Assembly (NCBI RefSeq): GCF_023822065.1
Contig: NZ_CP084930.1
Span: forward strand, 2,000,001 to 2,064,000
Reading direction: 5' to 3'
Source of the DNA: Sphingomonas morindae
GTDB lineage: Bacteria > Pseudomonadota > Alphaproteobacteria > Sphingomonadales > Sphingomonadaceae
Length of the DNA: 64,000 nucleotides
The notes under the pieces: generated by a model
What the model was told of the DNA's origin: nothing
Databases searched by the model: none
The model's input: the letters and a program-made list of their open reading frames with translations, nothing else
Program-made: the position numbers and the translations under genes
Shown here: positions 15,785 through 24,899 of the stretch, piece after piece
Position numbering within the stretch: the stretch's first letter is position 1
How the letters are laid out: each line of letters opens with the position of its first letter

Positions 15785-16150
15785 GCATGTGTGACGTCCA
15801 TGTGACGCGGGCCTTCGGGCGACTACGGAGTCGTTCCCGATTCGGCTCGGACTAGTGTTCGACGAACGTATAAAACCTAGTAAAAACAGGCACTTATCCC
15901 TGTATTCCGGGCAAAGTACCGGCTTTCCGATGTCAAGCCGCATTATTTCGGCGCGATGACATTCCTCGGCTTGATCCGCTTCCGTCCGCCTCCCTAAGAC
16001 AGAGCTCCCCAGTCGCGACGAATCGTTACCTGCGGCTGGGGACTGTAATCATGTGGATGATCCTGGGCCGGCGAGGGGCTTGTCGCCGGCTGTCGGTGAT
16101 CCGTGTCTGTCGTGCCACACGCGGTGTCGTGGCGCCTGGGGGAGATGTTT
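15785..16150 (+). promoter_or_regulatory. Upstream region of dnaA
   Basis: No gene is seen in this stretch. It holds a tandem TGTGACG repeat (15790-15796 and 15801-15807), two GANTC methylation sites (GAGTC 15828-15832, GATTC 15839-15843), a TATAAA at 15869-15874 in an A-rich patch, and one DnaA-box-like TGTGGATGA at 16052-16060 (one mismatch to TGTGGATAA). The hairpin CGACT-ACGG-AGTCG spans 15820-15833. This fits a regulated dnaA promoter. A single box is too little to call an origin. Confidence 0.5.
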
Positions 16151-17566
16151 GTGCCTGGATCGGATGACGCCATGCTGGGGATGATCGAGGGCCCGACCGG
16201 CGCGGCCGGCCAGGCCTGGGACTCGATCCGCGCCGGCCTGCGTCGCGATCTCGGCGCGCGCACCTTCGACACCTGGCTCAAGGCCGCGGCGCTGACCGGC
16301 TTCGACGCGGAGGAGGGCGGCGTCACGCTCGCCCTGCCGACGCCCTTCATGGCGAGCTGGGTGGAGACCCATTATCGCGAGCGGCTGCTCCATGCCTGGC
16401 GGGCGCACCTGCCGCTGGTGCGCCATGTCCGGATCGAGGCCGGGCTCGCCGACGGGACGCGCCCGGCGCTCTTCATCCCCGCCGCCGAGCCCGCACCCGA
16501 GCCGGCCGAGCCCGAGCCGGCCGAGCCCGGCACCGCCTTTCCCGAGCCCGTGCTCGAGGCGCGCTACACCTTTGAGGCCTTTGTCGTCGGCAAGGCCAAT
16601 GAGGTGGCGTACAACGCCGCCCGCACCCTGGCCGAAGGCGGCCAGCTCGGCTTCAACCCGCTCTTCCTCCATGGCGCGACCGGGCTCGGCAAGACCCATC
16701 TGATGCACGCCATCGGCCATGAGTTCCGCCGCCGCTCGGCCAAGGCGCGGATCGTCTACATGTCCGCCGAGAAGTTCATGTTCGAGTTCGTGGCGGCGAT
16801 GCGCGCCAAGGATACGTACAGCTTCAAGCAGCGGCTGCGCTCGGCCGATCTGCTGATGATCGACGATGTCCAGTTCATCGCCGGCAAGGATTCCACCCAG
16901 GAGGAATTCTTCCACACGATGAACGAGATCATCGCCAGCGGCAAAAGGCTGGTGATCACCGCCGATCGTTCCCCCCAGGATCTGGAAGGGATTGAGAGCC
17001 GGATCCTGTCGCGCCTCTCCTGGGGGCTGGTGGCGGACGTGAACATGGCCGATTTCGAGCTGCGGCTGAACATCATCGCCAAGAAGCTGGAAGGCCTGCC
17101 GCACGTCCATGTGCCGGACGAGGTGGTGCTGTTCCTCGCCAAGCGGATCGCCTCCAACGTGCGCGAGCTGGAGGGCGCGCTGAACCGCGTGGTGGCCTAT
17201 GCCGCCCTGTCCAACCGGCCGATCGACATCGCCTTTGTCGAGGAGACGCTGACCGACGTGCTGCGCGCGCACCAGCGCCGCATCACCATCGACGAGATCC
17301 AGCGCAAGGTTTCGGACCATTATCGCATCCGTCAGGCGGAGATGATGTCGGCGCGGCGCGCGCGCGAGGTGGCGCGGCCGCGCCAGATCGCCATGTATCT
17401 CGCCAAGCAGCTGACGCCGCGCTCGCTGCCGGAGATCGGCCGGCGCTTCGGCGGCCGCGATCACACCACGGTGATCCACGCCGTCCGCCAGATCGAGAAG
17501 CTGCGCAAGGCCGATGCCGAACTCGACGCCGATGTGCGGCTGCTGCTGCGCCAGCTCGAGGCGTGA
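16151..17566 (+). CDS. dnaA: Chromosomal replication initiator DnaA
   Basis: A protein of about 471 residues that binds DnaA boxes and melts the origin. Domain I (about residues 20-95) contains [12 protein letters not shown] short linker of Pro/Glu repeats follows. Domain III has Walker [10 protein letters not shown] and Walker [10 protein letters not shown]. Domain IV ends with the DNA-binding signature [11 protein letters not shown]. Several in-frame starts exist: GTG 16103, ATG 16145 and GTG 16151; 16151 is chosen because GGGGGAG lies six bases upstream, but 16145 is possible. It follows rpsT, a common alphaproteobacterial order, and is read in the same direction as ubiA downstream. Confidence 0.96.
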   Translation: MPGSDDAMLGMIEGPTGAAGQAWDSIRAGLRRDLGARTFDTWLKAAALTGFDAEEGGVTLALPTPFMASWVETHYRERLLHAWRAHLPLVRHVRIEAGLADGTRPALFIPAAEPAPEPAEPEPAEPGTAFPEPVLEARYTFEAFVVGKANEVAYNAARTLAEGGQLGFNPLFLHGATGLGKTHLMHAIGHEFRRRSAKARIVYMSAEKFMFEFVAAMRAKDTYSFKQRLRSADLLMIDDVQFIAGKDSTQEEFFHTMNEIIASGKRLVITADRSPQDLEGIESRILSRLSWGLVADVNMADFELRLNIIAKKLEGLPHVHVPDEVVLFLAKRIASNVRELEGALNRVVAYAALSNRPIDIAFVEETLTDVLRAHQRRITIDEIQRKVSDHYRIRQAEMMSARRAREVARPRQIAMYLAKQLTPRSLPEIGRRFGGRDHTTVIHAVRQIEKLRKADAELDADVRLLLRQLEA

Positions 17567-17624
17567 GCGCCGGCGCCGGCGCGCGCCGATTGGCGCGGCC
17601 GGCACAAGGCGCTAGGCGGGCCTG

Positions 17625-18542
17625 ATGATCACCGCCGATCCCGCCGTTCCCGATAGCGAGGCCGCCGGCCTGCTCGGCCGCCTGCCCGCCGGCGCGCGGC
17701 CCTATGCGCTGCTCGCCCGCTTCGATCGTCCGATCGGCGCCTGGCTGCTCTTCTGGCCGGGCGCCTGGGCGGTGCTGCTCGCGGCGCCGGCCTGGCCGCG
17801 CGCGGTGGCGCTGCTCGCCTTGCTCGGCCTGGGCGCGGTGGCGATGCGCGGCGCGGGCTGCGTCTATAACGATATCGTCGATCGCGATCTCGATCGCCGC
17901 GTGGAACGCACGCGCCAGCGCCCGCTCGCCAGCGGCGCGCTGGGGCTGCGCCAGGCCTGGCTGTTCCTGCTCGGGCTGTGCCTGGTGGGGCTGGGGGTGC
18001 TGCTGTGCCTGCCGCTGCCGGCGCAGCTGATCGCGCTCGCGAGCCTGGCGCCGGTGGCCTGCTATCCCTTCATGAAGCGCATCACCTGGTGGCCGCAGGC
18101 GTGGCTCGGCCTGGTCTTTTCCTGGGCGGCGCTGGTCGGCTGGCCGGCGGCGACGGGCCGGCTCGCCGCGCCCGCCCTGTGGCTCTATGCGGGCGGCATC
18201 GCCTGGGTGATCGGCTATGACACCATCTATGCGCTGCAGGACATCGAGGACGACGCGCTGGCCGGGGTGAAATCCTCGGCGCGCGCGATGGGCGCGCATG
18301 TGCGCGGCGGCGTGGCGCTCTGCTACGGCGCGGCGCTGCTCTGCTGGGGGCTGGCGCTGTGGAGCCGCCGCCCCGGCGCGCTGGCGCCGGTGGCGCTGCT
18401 GCCGGCGGCGGCGCATCTCGGCTGGCAGCTGCGCACCCTGGTGCCCGATTCGGCGGAAAACGCGCTGCGCCGCTTCCGCGCCAACCGCGAAACCGGCCTG
18501 CTCGTGGCGTTCGCGGCGGGGCTGATCGGCGTCGCCGGCTAG
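17625..18542 (+). CDS. ubiA: 4-hydroxybenzoate polyprenyltransferase UbiA
   Basis: A 305-residue integral membrane enzyme that joins the polyprenyl chain to 4-hydroxybenzoate, an early step of ubiquinone synthesis. Both Asp-rich, Mg-binding motifs are visible: NDIVDRDLD (residues 82-90) and LQDIEDD (204-210). Eight or nine hydrophobic segments follow the family topology, and the N-terminal RFDRPIGAWLLFWPG motif is typical. Start ATG 17625 lies 58 bases after dnaA. Third ubi gene in this 6-kb stretch, beside ubiB and ubiE. Confidence 0.95.
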   Translation: MITADPAVPDSEAAGLLGRLPAGARPYALLARFDRPIGAWLLFWPGAWAVLLAAPAWPRAVALLALLGLGAVAMRGAGCVYNDIVDRDLDRRVERTRQRPLASGALGLRQAWLFLLGLCLVGLGVLLCLPLPAQLIALASLAPVACYPFMKRITWWPQAWLGLVFSWAALVGWPAATGRLAAPALWLYAGGIAWVIGYDTIYALQDIEDDALAGVKSSARAMGAHVRGGVALCYGAALLCWGLALWSRRPGALAPVALLPAAAHLGWQLRTLVPDSAENALRRFRANRETGLLVAFAAGLIGVAG

Positions 18543-18565
18543 ACGCGGGCCGGCCGGCTTCCTAG

Positions 18566-19921
18566 ATGCCCGGCATGCTCACCATCGCCGACGCCCAAGC
18601 CCGCACGCAGGATCTCGTCGCCGCCGCCCGCCGCGCCGGCGCGGATGCGGCCGACGCGCTCTATCTCTGCACCGAATCGACCGCCGTCTCGGTGCGGCTC
18701 GGCGCGCTGGAGGAAGTGGAACGCTCCGAGGGCGAGACGATCGGCCTGCGGCTCTTCGTCGGCCAGCGCTCGGCCAGCGTCTCCTCGTCCGATCTCGGCG
18801 GCGCGGCGCTCGCCGGGCTGGTCGAGCGCGGGCTGGCGATGGCGCGCGAGGCGCCCGAGGATCGCTTCGCCGGACTCGCTCCGGAGGATCGGCTGCTGCG
18901 CGCCACCCCGCCCGCGCTCGACGGCGACGATCAGCAAGCGCCCGCGCCCGAGCGGCTGCGCGGTCGCGCGCTGGAGGCCGAGGCGGCGGCGCGGGCGGTG
19001 GCGGGGGTCACCAAATCGGAAGGCGCCTCGGCCAGCGCCGGCCGCACCACGCTGGCGCTGGCCACCAGCACCGGCTTCAACGGCGGCTACAGCACCAGCG
19101 GCTATGGCACGCATGCCAGCGTGATCGCGGGCGAGGGCGCGCGGATGCAGCGCGACATGGCCTATCGCGCCGCGCGCCACTTCGCCGATCTGGAAGCGGC
19201 CGAGGCGATCGGCGCGCGCGCCGGCGCGCGCGCGGTGGCGCGGCTCGATCCGGTCAAGATCGCCTCGGGCACGATGCCGGTGGTCTTCGATCGCCGGGTC
19301 GGGCCGGGGCTGCTCGCCAGCCTGATCGGCGCGATCACGGGCGGCGCGGTGGCGCGGCGCACCAGCTTCCTGCTCGATCGGCTGGGCGAGCAGGTGTTCG
19401 CCCCCGGCATCGTCATCCGCGACGATCCGCTGCGTCCGCGCGGCCTTGGCTCGCGCCCCTTTGACGGGGAAGGGCTGGCGACCGCGCCGCGCGACATCGT
19501 CGCGGATGGCAAATTGACCGGCTGGCTGCTCGATTCGGCCTCGGCGCGGCAATTGGGGCTGGAGCCGACCGGCCATGCCACGCGCGGCATCGGCGGACCG
19601 CCGGGGGCGGGCACGTCCAATCTCCATATGGCGGCGGGCGCGCTGAGCCCCGAGGCGCTGATCGCCGACATCAAGCGCGGCCTGTGGGTGACCGAGCTGA
19701 TCGGCCATGGCGTCAATCCCGTGACGGGGGATTATAGCCGCGGCGCGGTGGGCTTTCTGATCGAGGATGGGGCGCTGGCCGGGCCCGTGGCGGAGGTGAC
19801 GATCGCGGGGAATCTGCGCGACATGTTCCGCGCGCTCACCCCCGCCAACGATCTCGAGTTCGAACGCGCCACCGAGGCGCCGACGATCCGCATCGAGGGG
19901 ATGACCGTCGCCGGCGCCTGA
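18566..19921 (+). CDS. pmbA: TldE/PmbA metalloprotease-complex subunit
   Basis: A 451-residue member of the TldD/PmbA family. With TldD, PmbA (TldE) forms a heterodimeric protease that trims unfolded or peptide-toxin substrates; the partner tldD is not in the window. Marks include the N-terminal ETIGLRLFVGQR strand region, the GHATRGIGGPPGAGTSNLHM loop in the C-terminal half, and the DYSRGAVGFLIEDG segment typical of the family. PmbA lacks the zinc site itself, so catalysis needs TldD. Start ATG 18566 or 18575; neither has a clear ribosome site. Followed after four bases by the cysQ-like gene. Confidence 0.9.
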   Translation: MPGMLTIADAQARTQDLVAAARRAGADAADALYLCTESTAVSVRLGALEEVERSEGETIGLRLFVGQRSASVSSSDLGGAALAGLVERGLAMAREAPEDRFAGLAPEDRLLRATPPALDGDDQQAPAPERLRGRALEAEAAARAVAGVTKSEGASASAGRTTLALATSTGFNGGYSTSGYGTHASVIAGEGARMQRDMAYRAARHFADLEAAEAIGARAGARAVARLDPVKIASGTMPVVFDRRVGPGLLASLIGAITGGAVARRTSFLLDRLGEQVFAPGIVIRDDPLRPRGLGSRPFDGEGLATAPRDIVADGKLTGWLLDSASARQLGLEPTGHATRGIGGPPGAGTSNLHMAAGALSPEALIADIKRGLWVTELIGHGVNPVTGDYSRGAVGFLIEDGALAGPVAEVTIAGNLRDMFRALTPANDLEFERATEAPTIRIEGMTVAGA

Positions 19922-19925
19922 CGCC

Positions 19926-20702
19926 TTGCTGGATGCGGTCGCCGCCGCCGCCGCCGAGGCCGGCGCCTATGCGCTCGCCCGCGCCGAGGGCGGCTTCCGG
20001 CGCTGGGAAAAGGCGGGCGGCGAGCCGGTGTGCGAGATCGATCTCGCCGTCGACCGGATGCTGCGCGCGCGGCTCGGCGCGATCGACGCCGGCGCTGGCT
20101 GGCTTTCCGAGGAAAGCGTCGACGATCCCGCCCGGCTCGCGGCGCCGCGCCTCTGGGTCGTCGATCCGATCGACGGCACGCGCGATTATATCCGCGGCCG
20201 GCCGGGCTGGGCGATCTCGGTGGCGCTGGTGGAGGCGGGGCGGCCGGTGATCGCGGTGCTCGATGCGCCCGCGCGCGGCGAGATCTGGCGCGCGCGGGCG
20301 GGCGCGCCGGCGACGCGCAACGGCGCGCGCCTCGCCGCCTCGACCCGCACCGCGCTGGCCGGCGCCCGCGTTCCGGCGGACCGGCTGCCGCGGCGCGAGC
20401 GCGATTTCGTGGCGGTCGCCAAGCCCAATTCGATCGCGCTCCGCATCGCCATGGTGGCGGCGGGCGAGGCCGATCTCGTCGCGACGCTGCGCTGGGGGCA
20501 TGAATGGGACATCGCCGCCGCCGTGCTGATCGCCGAACAGGCGGGCGCGCGGGTGAGCGATGCGCTGGGGGCCCCGCTCGCCTTCAACACGCCGTCCGCC
20601 TCCGCCTTCGGGGTGCTGGCCTGCGCGCCCGCGCTGCACGCGCCGGCGGTGGCGCGGCTGGCGGGCTATAGCGAGGTGGCGGACCGGGTGCAGCGGCGCT
20701 GA
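19926..20702 (+). CDS. Inositol monophosphatase / CysQ-like phosphatase
   Basis: A 258-residue Li-sensitive phosphatase family protein. The metal-binding motifs are WLSEES (about residue 59), WVVDPIDGTRDYIRG (about 77-91) and WGHEWDIAAA near residue 191. In CysQ the substrate is 3'-phosphoadenosine 5'-phosphate from sulfate assimilation; inositol phosphates are the alternative, and the sequence does not decide. The start is TTG 19926, the only in-frame choice after the stop at 19902 that keeps the N terminus; this makes it a near-overlapping partner of pmbA. It is convergent with hpnL (21-base gap). Confidence 0.85.
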   Translation: MLDAVAAAAAEAGAYALARAEGGFRRWEKAGGEPVCEIDLAVDRMLRARLGAIDAGAGWLSEESVDDPARLAAPRLWVVDPIDGTRDYIRGRPGWAISVALVEAGRPVIAVLDAPARGEIWRARAGAPATRNGARLAASTRTALAGARVPADRLPRRERDFVAVAKPNSIALRIAMVAAGEADLVATLRWGHEWDIAAAVLIAEQAGARVSDALGAPLAFNTPSASAFGVLACAPALHAPAVARLAGYSEVADRVQRR

Positions 20703-20723
20703 GGCGCGGACAAGGCGCCGCAG

Positions 20724-21698
20724 TCAGGCGCGGGCGACGCCGCGCCGCACATCCTGCGCCCACCAGAGCAGCAGCGTGGGCAGGCCGATCGCCACGTCGC
20801 GCGCGCGCTTGATCACCGACAGCGCCAGCGCCGCCTCGGCATTGATGCCGAAGCTGTGGGCGAGCAGCAGATAGGCCGCCTCCTGCACGCCGAGCGCGCC
20901 GGGGATGAGGAAGGCGGCGGAGCGCACCGCGAAGATGAGGCTTTCCAGCGCCACCACGCGCCCCACCGGATAGCGCGCGCCGATCAGCCACAGGATCGCC
21001 CAGGCGAGCAGCGCGCTCGCCATCCAGGCGGCGAGATTGAGCAGGAAGGAGCTGAGGATCGGCGCCTTGGCGCGATAGAGGCGGTCAAGCTCGTCGCGGA
21101 TCCGGCCGAGCGGCAGATCCGCCTCGGGCAGCAGGCGCGTGCCGATTCGATCGATCAGGCTCAGCAGCGGGCGCTGGAACAGCACCATGGCGAGCAAGGT
21201 CGCCACCGCGATGCCGGCCCCGCCCCAGGCCGCGCCCGACACCACGCCGCCCTGGGCGAGCAACGTGGCGAGCGCGCCAAGGCCGAACAGGGTGACGACG
21301 AGCTGGCTCGCCATCTCGGTGGTGAGATCGATGATCATCGCGGCATAGACCGGCACCACCGCCAGGCCGGCGCCGGTCAGCGTGCGGCCGCCCACCATCA
21401 GCCCGCCCAGCTGCGAGAAGGGCAGCAGATCATTGGCCGCCTCGCGCGCCGCCCGCGCCCAGGCGAACAGCCCCACGCGCCGCGCCGGCACCATCGGCAT
21501 TGCCGCCGCCCAGGCGCCGCCCAGCAGGCCCAGAATGCCGACCGAGGCCATGCAGATCGCGAAAAAGCCCCAGCCGCCGAGCCGCGCGGCGGCATGGACC
21601 AGATCCGTCAAGCCGACGGTGCCGATCGCCCAGAGCGCGGCGGCGATGCCGGCGGCGAAGGCGATCGCCACCGGCCAGCGCAGGCTGGCCTTGGTCAC
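20724..21698 (-). CDS. hpnL: Hopanoid-locus membrane protein HpnL
   Basis: A 324-residue integral membrane protein with about eight hydrophobic segments and a long central cytoplasmic part (LLPEADLPLGRIRDELDRLYR). The C-terminal FLIPGALGVQEAAYLLL motif is typical of the lysylphosphatidylglycerol synthase transmembrane family, to which HpnL belongs. Its job is not proven; it is linked to hopanoid handling or trafficking by gene context. Start ATG 21698 overlaps the stop of the diiron protein gene. It is the last gene of the leftward hpnI-hpnJ-hpnK-diiron-hpnL operon. Confidence 0.85.
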   Translation of the reverse strand: MTKASLRWPVAIAFAAGIAAALWAIGTVGLTDLVHAAARLGGWGFFAICMASVGILGLLGGAWAAAMPMVPARRVGLFAWARAAREAANDLLPFSQLGGLMVGGRTLTGAGLAVVPVYAAMIIDLTTEMASQLVVTLFGLGALATLLAQGGVVSGAAWGGAGIAVATLLAMVLFQRPLLSLIDRIGTRLLPEADLPLGRIRDELDRLYRAKAPILSSFLLNLAAWMASALLAWAILWLIGARYPVGRVVALESLIFAVRSAAFLIPGALGVQEAAYLLLAHSFGINAEAALALSVIKRARDVAIGLPTLLLWWAQDVRRGVARA

Positions 21699-22585
21699 GT
21701 CGCGGCGGACCTGCGGGCGAAGCGCAGCGCCAGCCGCATGCAGCCCGGCACGAAGCGGGGCCGGATCAGGCGCGCGTCATAGGGGGCGAGCCGGCGATCA
21801 TTCTCGGCCAGGCAGATCCGCGCCAGTTCGGGAAAGCTCACCTCCACGCCCAGCTCCTTGGAGCCGTTGAGCGTGAAATTATTGTCCTGCGCCTTGGTGT
21901 TGTCGCCCATGCCCTTGGCCATGCTGATCCGCTCTCCGATGAGGAAAGCCCATACAATCAACACCTTGGCCTCAAAAATCGGGCGTTGCCACCATTTCAT
22001 CGTCCGCCGCCGCCACGCCACCCAATTGACGAAAAACAGGATGTGGCGGCCTTCCTCGCGCATCACGGGCTCGAACGTATCGACCAGCGCCGCCGGGAAG
22101 AAGCCCGAATCCTTGGCGATCTTGAACAGGCCGAAGCCGAAAAAGCTGTCGATGCATTCGGAATAGCCGGTGCGCATGAAGGCGAATTCGGGATCGCGCG
22201 GACGCTTATAGTCGGGCTCGGGGCCAAGCACGATGCCATAGGCTTCCACCATGTCGGCCAGCACCACCTTGTGGCGGCTTTCCTCAAAGGCGTTCATGTC
22301 CACCGCGCGCTTGAGCAGCGGATCGGCGACGCCTTCGCCGAAGCTGCGGACATTCATCCCGGCGCGGCCCTCGGTCGCCACCGCAATGTCCCAGATCGGC
22401 AGCGAGGTGATTTTGGCCTGCGTCTCCGGATCGAGCCGGGGCCATTCGATCAGCGCGGGCTTATAGGGATCGTGCGTATCCAGCAGCGTGCGGCAGAACA
22501 GGATCTTGTGCGCCTCCGATCCGAGCGGCACGCGGGTGCCCGGCGCCGGCGCGGTGGGTTCCAGGCTGCGGTCCATGAGAGTCAT
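21695..22585 (-). CDS. Ferritin-like diiron protein in the hopanoid operon
   Basis: A 296-residue protein. The residues Glu72, Glu102-x-x-His105, Glu143 and Glu178-x-x-His181 give the E / ExxH / E / ExxH pattern of four-helix-bundle diiron proteins (EGRAG, EESRH, YSEC, EEGRH). Hydrophobic helices around residues 145-155 and 205-218 suggest membrane contact. It overlaps hpnK upstream and hpnL downstream by four bases each, so it is made together with the head-group enzymes. Diiron proteins of this size are often oxygenases or hydroxylases, so an oxidation of a hopanoid or its sugar is plausible; no activity is established. Simple iron storage is less likely. Confidence 0.8.
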   Translation of the reverse strand: MTLMDRSLEPTAPAPGTRVPLGSEAHKILFCRTLLDTHDPYKPALIEWPRLDPETQAKITSLPIWDIAVATEGRAGMNVRSFGEGVADPLLKRAVDMNAFEESRHKVVLADMVEAYGIVLGPEPDYKRPRDPEFAFMRTGYSECIDSFFGFGLFKIAKDSGFFPAALVDTFEPVMREEGRHILFFVNWVAWRRRTMKWWQRPIFEAKVLIVWAFLIGERISMAKGMGDNTKAQDNNFTLNGSKELGVEVSFPELARICLAENDRRLAPYDARLIRPRFVPGCMRLALRFARRSAAT

Positions 22586-23457
22586 GCGCCAACTCCTTCC
22601 GTCCAGTCCGAAAAGCGGATCAGCCGCACGCCGCGCGCCGCCACGGCGTCCCGCGTCGCCGGCGCGATCAGCGCCTCAAGCTCGGCGCGATAGGCATAGC
22701 CGGGGGCATGGCCCGGCCAATCGTCGCGCTCGGCGGGATGCACATAGAGTTCGCTCACGCCGGACGGAAGATGCGCGACCAGACCGGCGACGCGCGCCGG
22801 CGTCATCGCTCCGGACCAGGCGAGGCCGAACACGGCGTCGGGCACGCGCACCCCGGCGCGGCGCAGCCGCCGGGCGAGCAGCCGGGCATAGGGGGCGGCG
22901 ATGCGCCCGGCCAGCGTGGCGCGCGCCGGCTCCACCGCCGCGACCGGCGCCAGCGGCTCGATCGGCGCGCGCGCGGCGCGGAGGCCGAATTGCCGGCCGA
23001 TCCGCAGCACCAGCCCCGCGATCGTGGGGTGGAGGTGGAAATGCTTGTGCGCGTTGACATGGTCCAGCGTCAGCCCGGTCCTGGCGAAGGCCTCGAACTG
23101 GGCGCGGATCTCGGCCGCAAGCTGGCGCCGCGCCGCCGGCTTGAAGAAAATGGTGGCGCCGGCCCGCGCCATGTTGGTGCGGAACCGGCCGTGCGCATCC
23201 ACCAGATCGGGCACGGCCGATGGCGGCAGCACCGGGCGGCCTTCCACCAGCACGAGATGCAGGCCGACGCCCAGCCCCGGCAGGCGCCGCGCGCGCGCCA
23301 CCGCATCGGCGGCGGCCTCGCCCGCCACCATCAGGCTGGCGCAGGTGAGGATGCCGTCGCGATGGCCGCGCTCGATCGCCGCGTTGACCGAAATCGAGGC
23401 GCCGAAATCGTCGGCGGTGACGATCAGGCGCGGCGCCCCGGCCGCGCCTGTGATCAC
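22582..23457 (-). CDS. hpnK: Hopanoid head-group deacetylase HpnK
   Basis: A 291-residue ChbG/HpnK-type polysaccharide-deacetylase-like enzyme. Metal ligands are in TADDFG (about residues 14-19) and HVNAHKHFHLHP (around 130-141); GLHLVLVEG is also typical. Family knowledge: HpnK removes the acetyl group from N-acetylglucosaminyl-bacteriohopanetetrol made by HpnI, before HpnJ converts the sugar to the cyclitol. It overlaps hpnJ upstream and the diiron gene downstream by four bases. Cytoplasmic by sequence; no signal peptide. Confidence 0.93.
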   Translation of the reverse strand: MITGAAGAPRLIVTADDFGASISVNAAIERGHRDGILTCASLMVAGEAAADAVARARRLPGLGVGLHLVLVEGRPVLPPSAVPDLVDAHGRFRTNMARAGATIFFKPAARRQLAAEIRAQFEAFARTGLTLDHVNAHKHFHLHPTIAGLVLRIGRQFGLRAARAPIEPLAPVAAVEPARATLAGRIAAPYARLLARRLRRAGVRVPDAVFGLAWSGAMTPARVAGLVAHLPSGVSELYVHPAERDDWPGHAPGYAYRAELEALIAPATRDAVAARGVRLIRFSDWTEGVGA

Positions 23458-24899
23458 GCCGCCTGCTTGCGCGCGCGCAGGAAGTTGAAGAATTCCACGC
23501 CCTCGCGCAGGCGGCGCTTCATCATGTCGAAATCGCGCACCATCTCGCCCACGATCGCGCCGATCTTGCGGGGCCGGAAGTAGAAGCGCTTGTACATTTC
23601 CTCGACCTTGTCGAAGATCACCTCGGCCGGCAGATGCGGGTAGGAGAGCTGGGCGATCTGCGTGCCGCCATCGGTGAGCAGATGGTCGGTGCCGTCGAAC
23701 CAGCCATTCTCGGTCGCCTGCTTGTACAGGAAGGTGCCCGGATAGGGCGCCGCCAGCGACACCTGGATGGTGTGCGGGTTGATCTCCTTGGCGTATTCGA
23801 TTGTCTCCTCGATCGTCTCCAGCGTCTCGCCGGGCAGGCCGAGGATGAAGGTGCCGTGGATGACGATGCCGAGCTCGTGGCAGTCCTTGGTGAACTGCCG
23901 CGCGACATCGACGCGCAGGCCCTTCTTGATGTTGTGCAGGATCTGCTGGTTGCCGCTCTCATAGCCGACCAGCAGCAGGCGGCAGCCGCCCTTCTTCATG
24001 ATCTCCAGCGTCTTCCTCGGCACATTGGCCTTGGCGTTGCACGACCAGGAGACGGGGAAGCCGGGCGTGCCGAAGCCGAGCGCGCCGAGCGCCTCGGCGA
24101 TCGCCTCGACCCGCGGGAGATTGTCGGTCAGCGTGTCGTCGTCGAAGAAGATCTCCTTGATCTGGGGCATCTCCTTCAGGACATATTGCACCTCCTCGAT
24201 GACATGGCCGATCGAGCGGGTGCGGTAGTTATGGCCGCCCACGGTCTGCGGCCAGAGGCAGAAGGTGCAGCGGCTCTTGCAGCCGCGGCCGGTGTAGAAG
24301 CTGACATAGGGGTGGCGCAGATAGCCGCCGAAATATTTCTCGAGCGTCAGGTCGCGCTTGTAGACGGGCGAGACGAAGGGCAGCGAATCCATGTTCTCGA
24401 TCACCGCGCGGTCGCGGTTGTGGATGATCGTGCCATCGGCGTCGCGATAGCTGATGCCCTCCACCTCGGACAGCTTCATGCCCTTGGCGACATCGAGGAT
24501 GGTGAAATCGAACTCGTTGCGCGCCACGAAATCGATCGCGGTCGACGCCTGGAGCGACTTTTCCGCCTCAACGGCGACCTTGGCGCCGATCATGCCGATG
24601 AGCACGCGCGGGTTGCGCTGCTTGATCAGCTCGGCGGTGTGGACGTCCTGGCGGAAGGAGGGGGTGGAGGTGTGCAGGATCACGAGATCGCGCGCATCAA
24701 CCTCATGCTTGATATCGTCCCACGAAAGATCGTGCGCGGGCGCATCGATCAGCTTGGAGCCTTCCACCAGCGCGGCGGGCTGGGCGAGCCAGGTCGGGTA
24801 CCAGAAGGAGCGGACCTCGCGCTTCATCTGGTAGCGCGCGCCGGCGCCGCCATCATATCCGTCGAAGGAGGGCGCCTGCAGGAACAGGGTGCGCATCAT
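23454..24899 (-). CDS. hpnJ: Hopanoid radical SAM enzyme HpnJ
   Basis: A 481-residue radical SAM enzyme. An N-terminal domain of cobalamin-binding-like topology (about residues 1-140) precedes the cluster motif CKSRCTFCLWP (CxxxCxxC) near residue 205, followed by a GYESG-type SAM region. Family knowledge: HpnJ rearranges the glucosamine of the hopanoid head group into the cyclitol, giving bacteriohopanetetrol cyclitol ether. It starts immediately after the hpnI stop (TAGATGATG) and overlaps hpnK, so the three head-group genes are one unit. Length and motifs match well. Confidence 0.95.
   Translation of the reverse strand: MMRTLFLQAPSFDGYDGGAGARYQMKREVRSFWYPTWLAQPAALVEGSKLIDAPAHDLSWDDIKHEVDARDLVILHTSTPSFRQDVHTAELIKQRNPRVLIGMIGAKVAVEAEKSLQASTAIDFVARNEFDFTILDVAKGMKLSEVEGISYRDADGTIIHNRDRAVIENMDSLPFVSPVYKRDLTLEKYFGGYLRHPYVSFYTGRGCKSRCTFCLWPQTVGGHNYRTRSIGHVIEEVQYVLKEMPQIKEIFFDDDTLTDNLPRVEAIAEALGALGFGTPGFPVSWSCNAKANVPRKTLEIMKKGGCRLLLVGYESGNQQILHNIKKGLRVDVARQFTKDCHELGIVIHGTFILGLPGETLETIEETIEYAKEINPHTIQVSLAAPYPGTFLYKQATENGWFDGTDHLLTDGGTQIAQLSYPHLPAEVIFDKVEEMYKRFYFRPRKIGAIVGEMVRDFDMMKRRLREGVEFFNFLRARKQAA

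Noticed and set aside
15785-16150. Replication origin next to dnaA
   Set aside because: Only one near-consensus DnaA box and no AT-rich unwinding block; in Alphaproteobacteria the origin is often away from dnaA.
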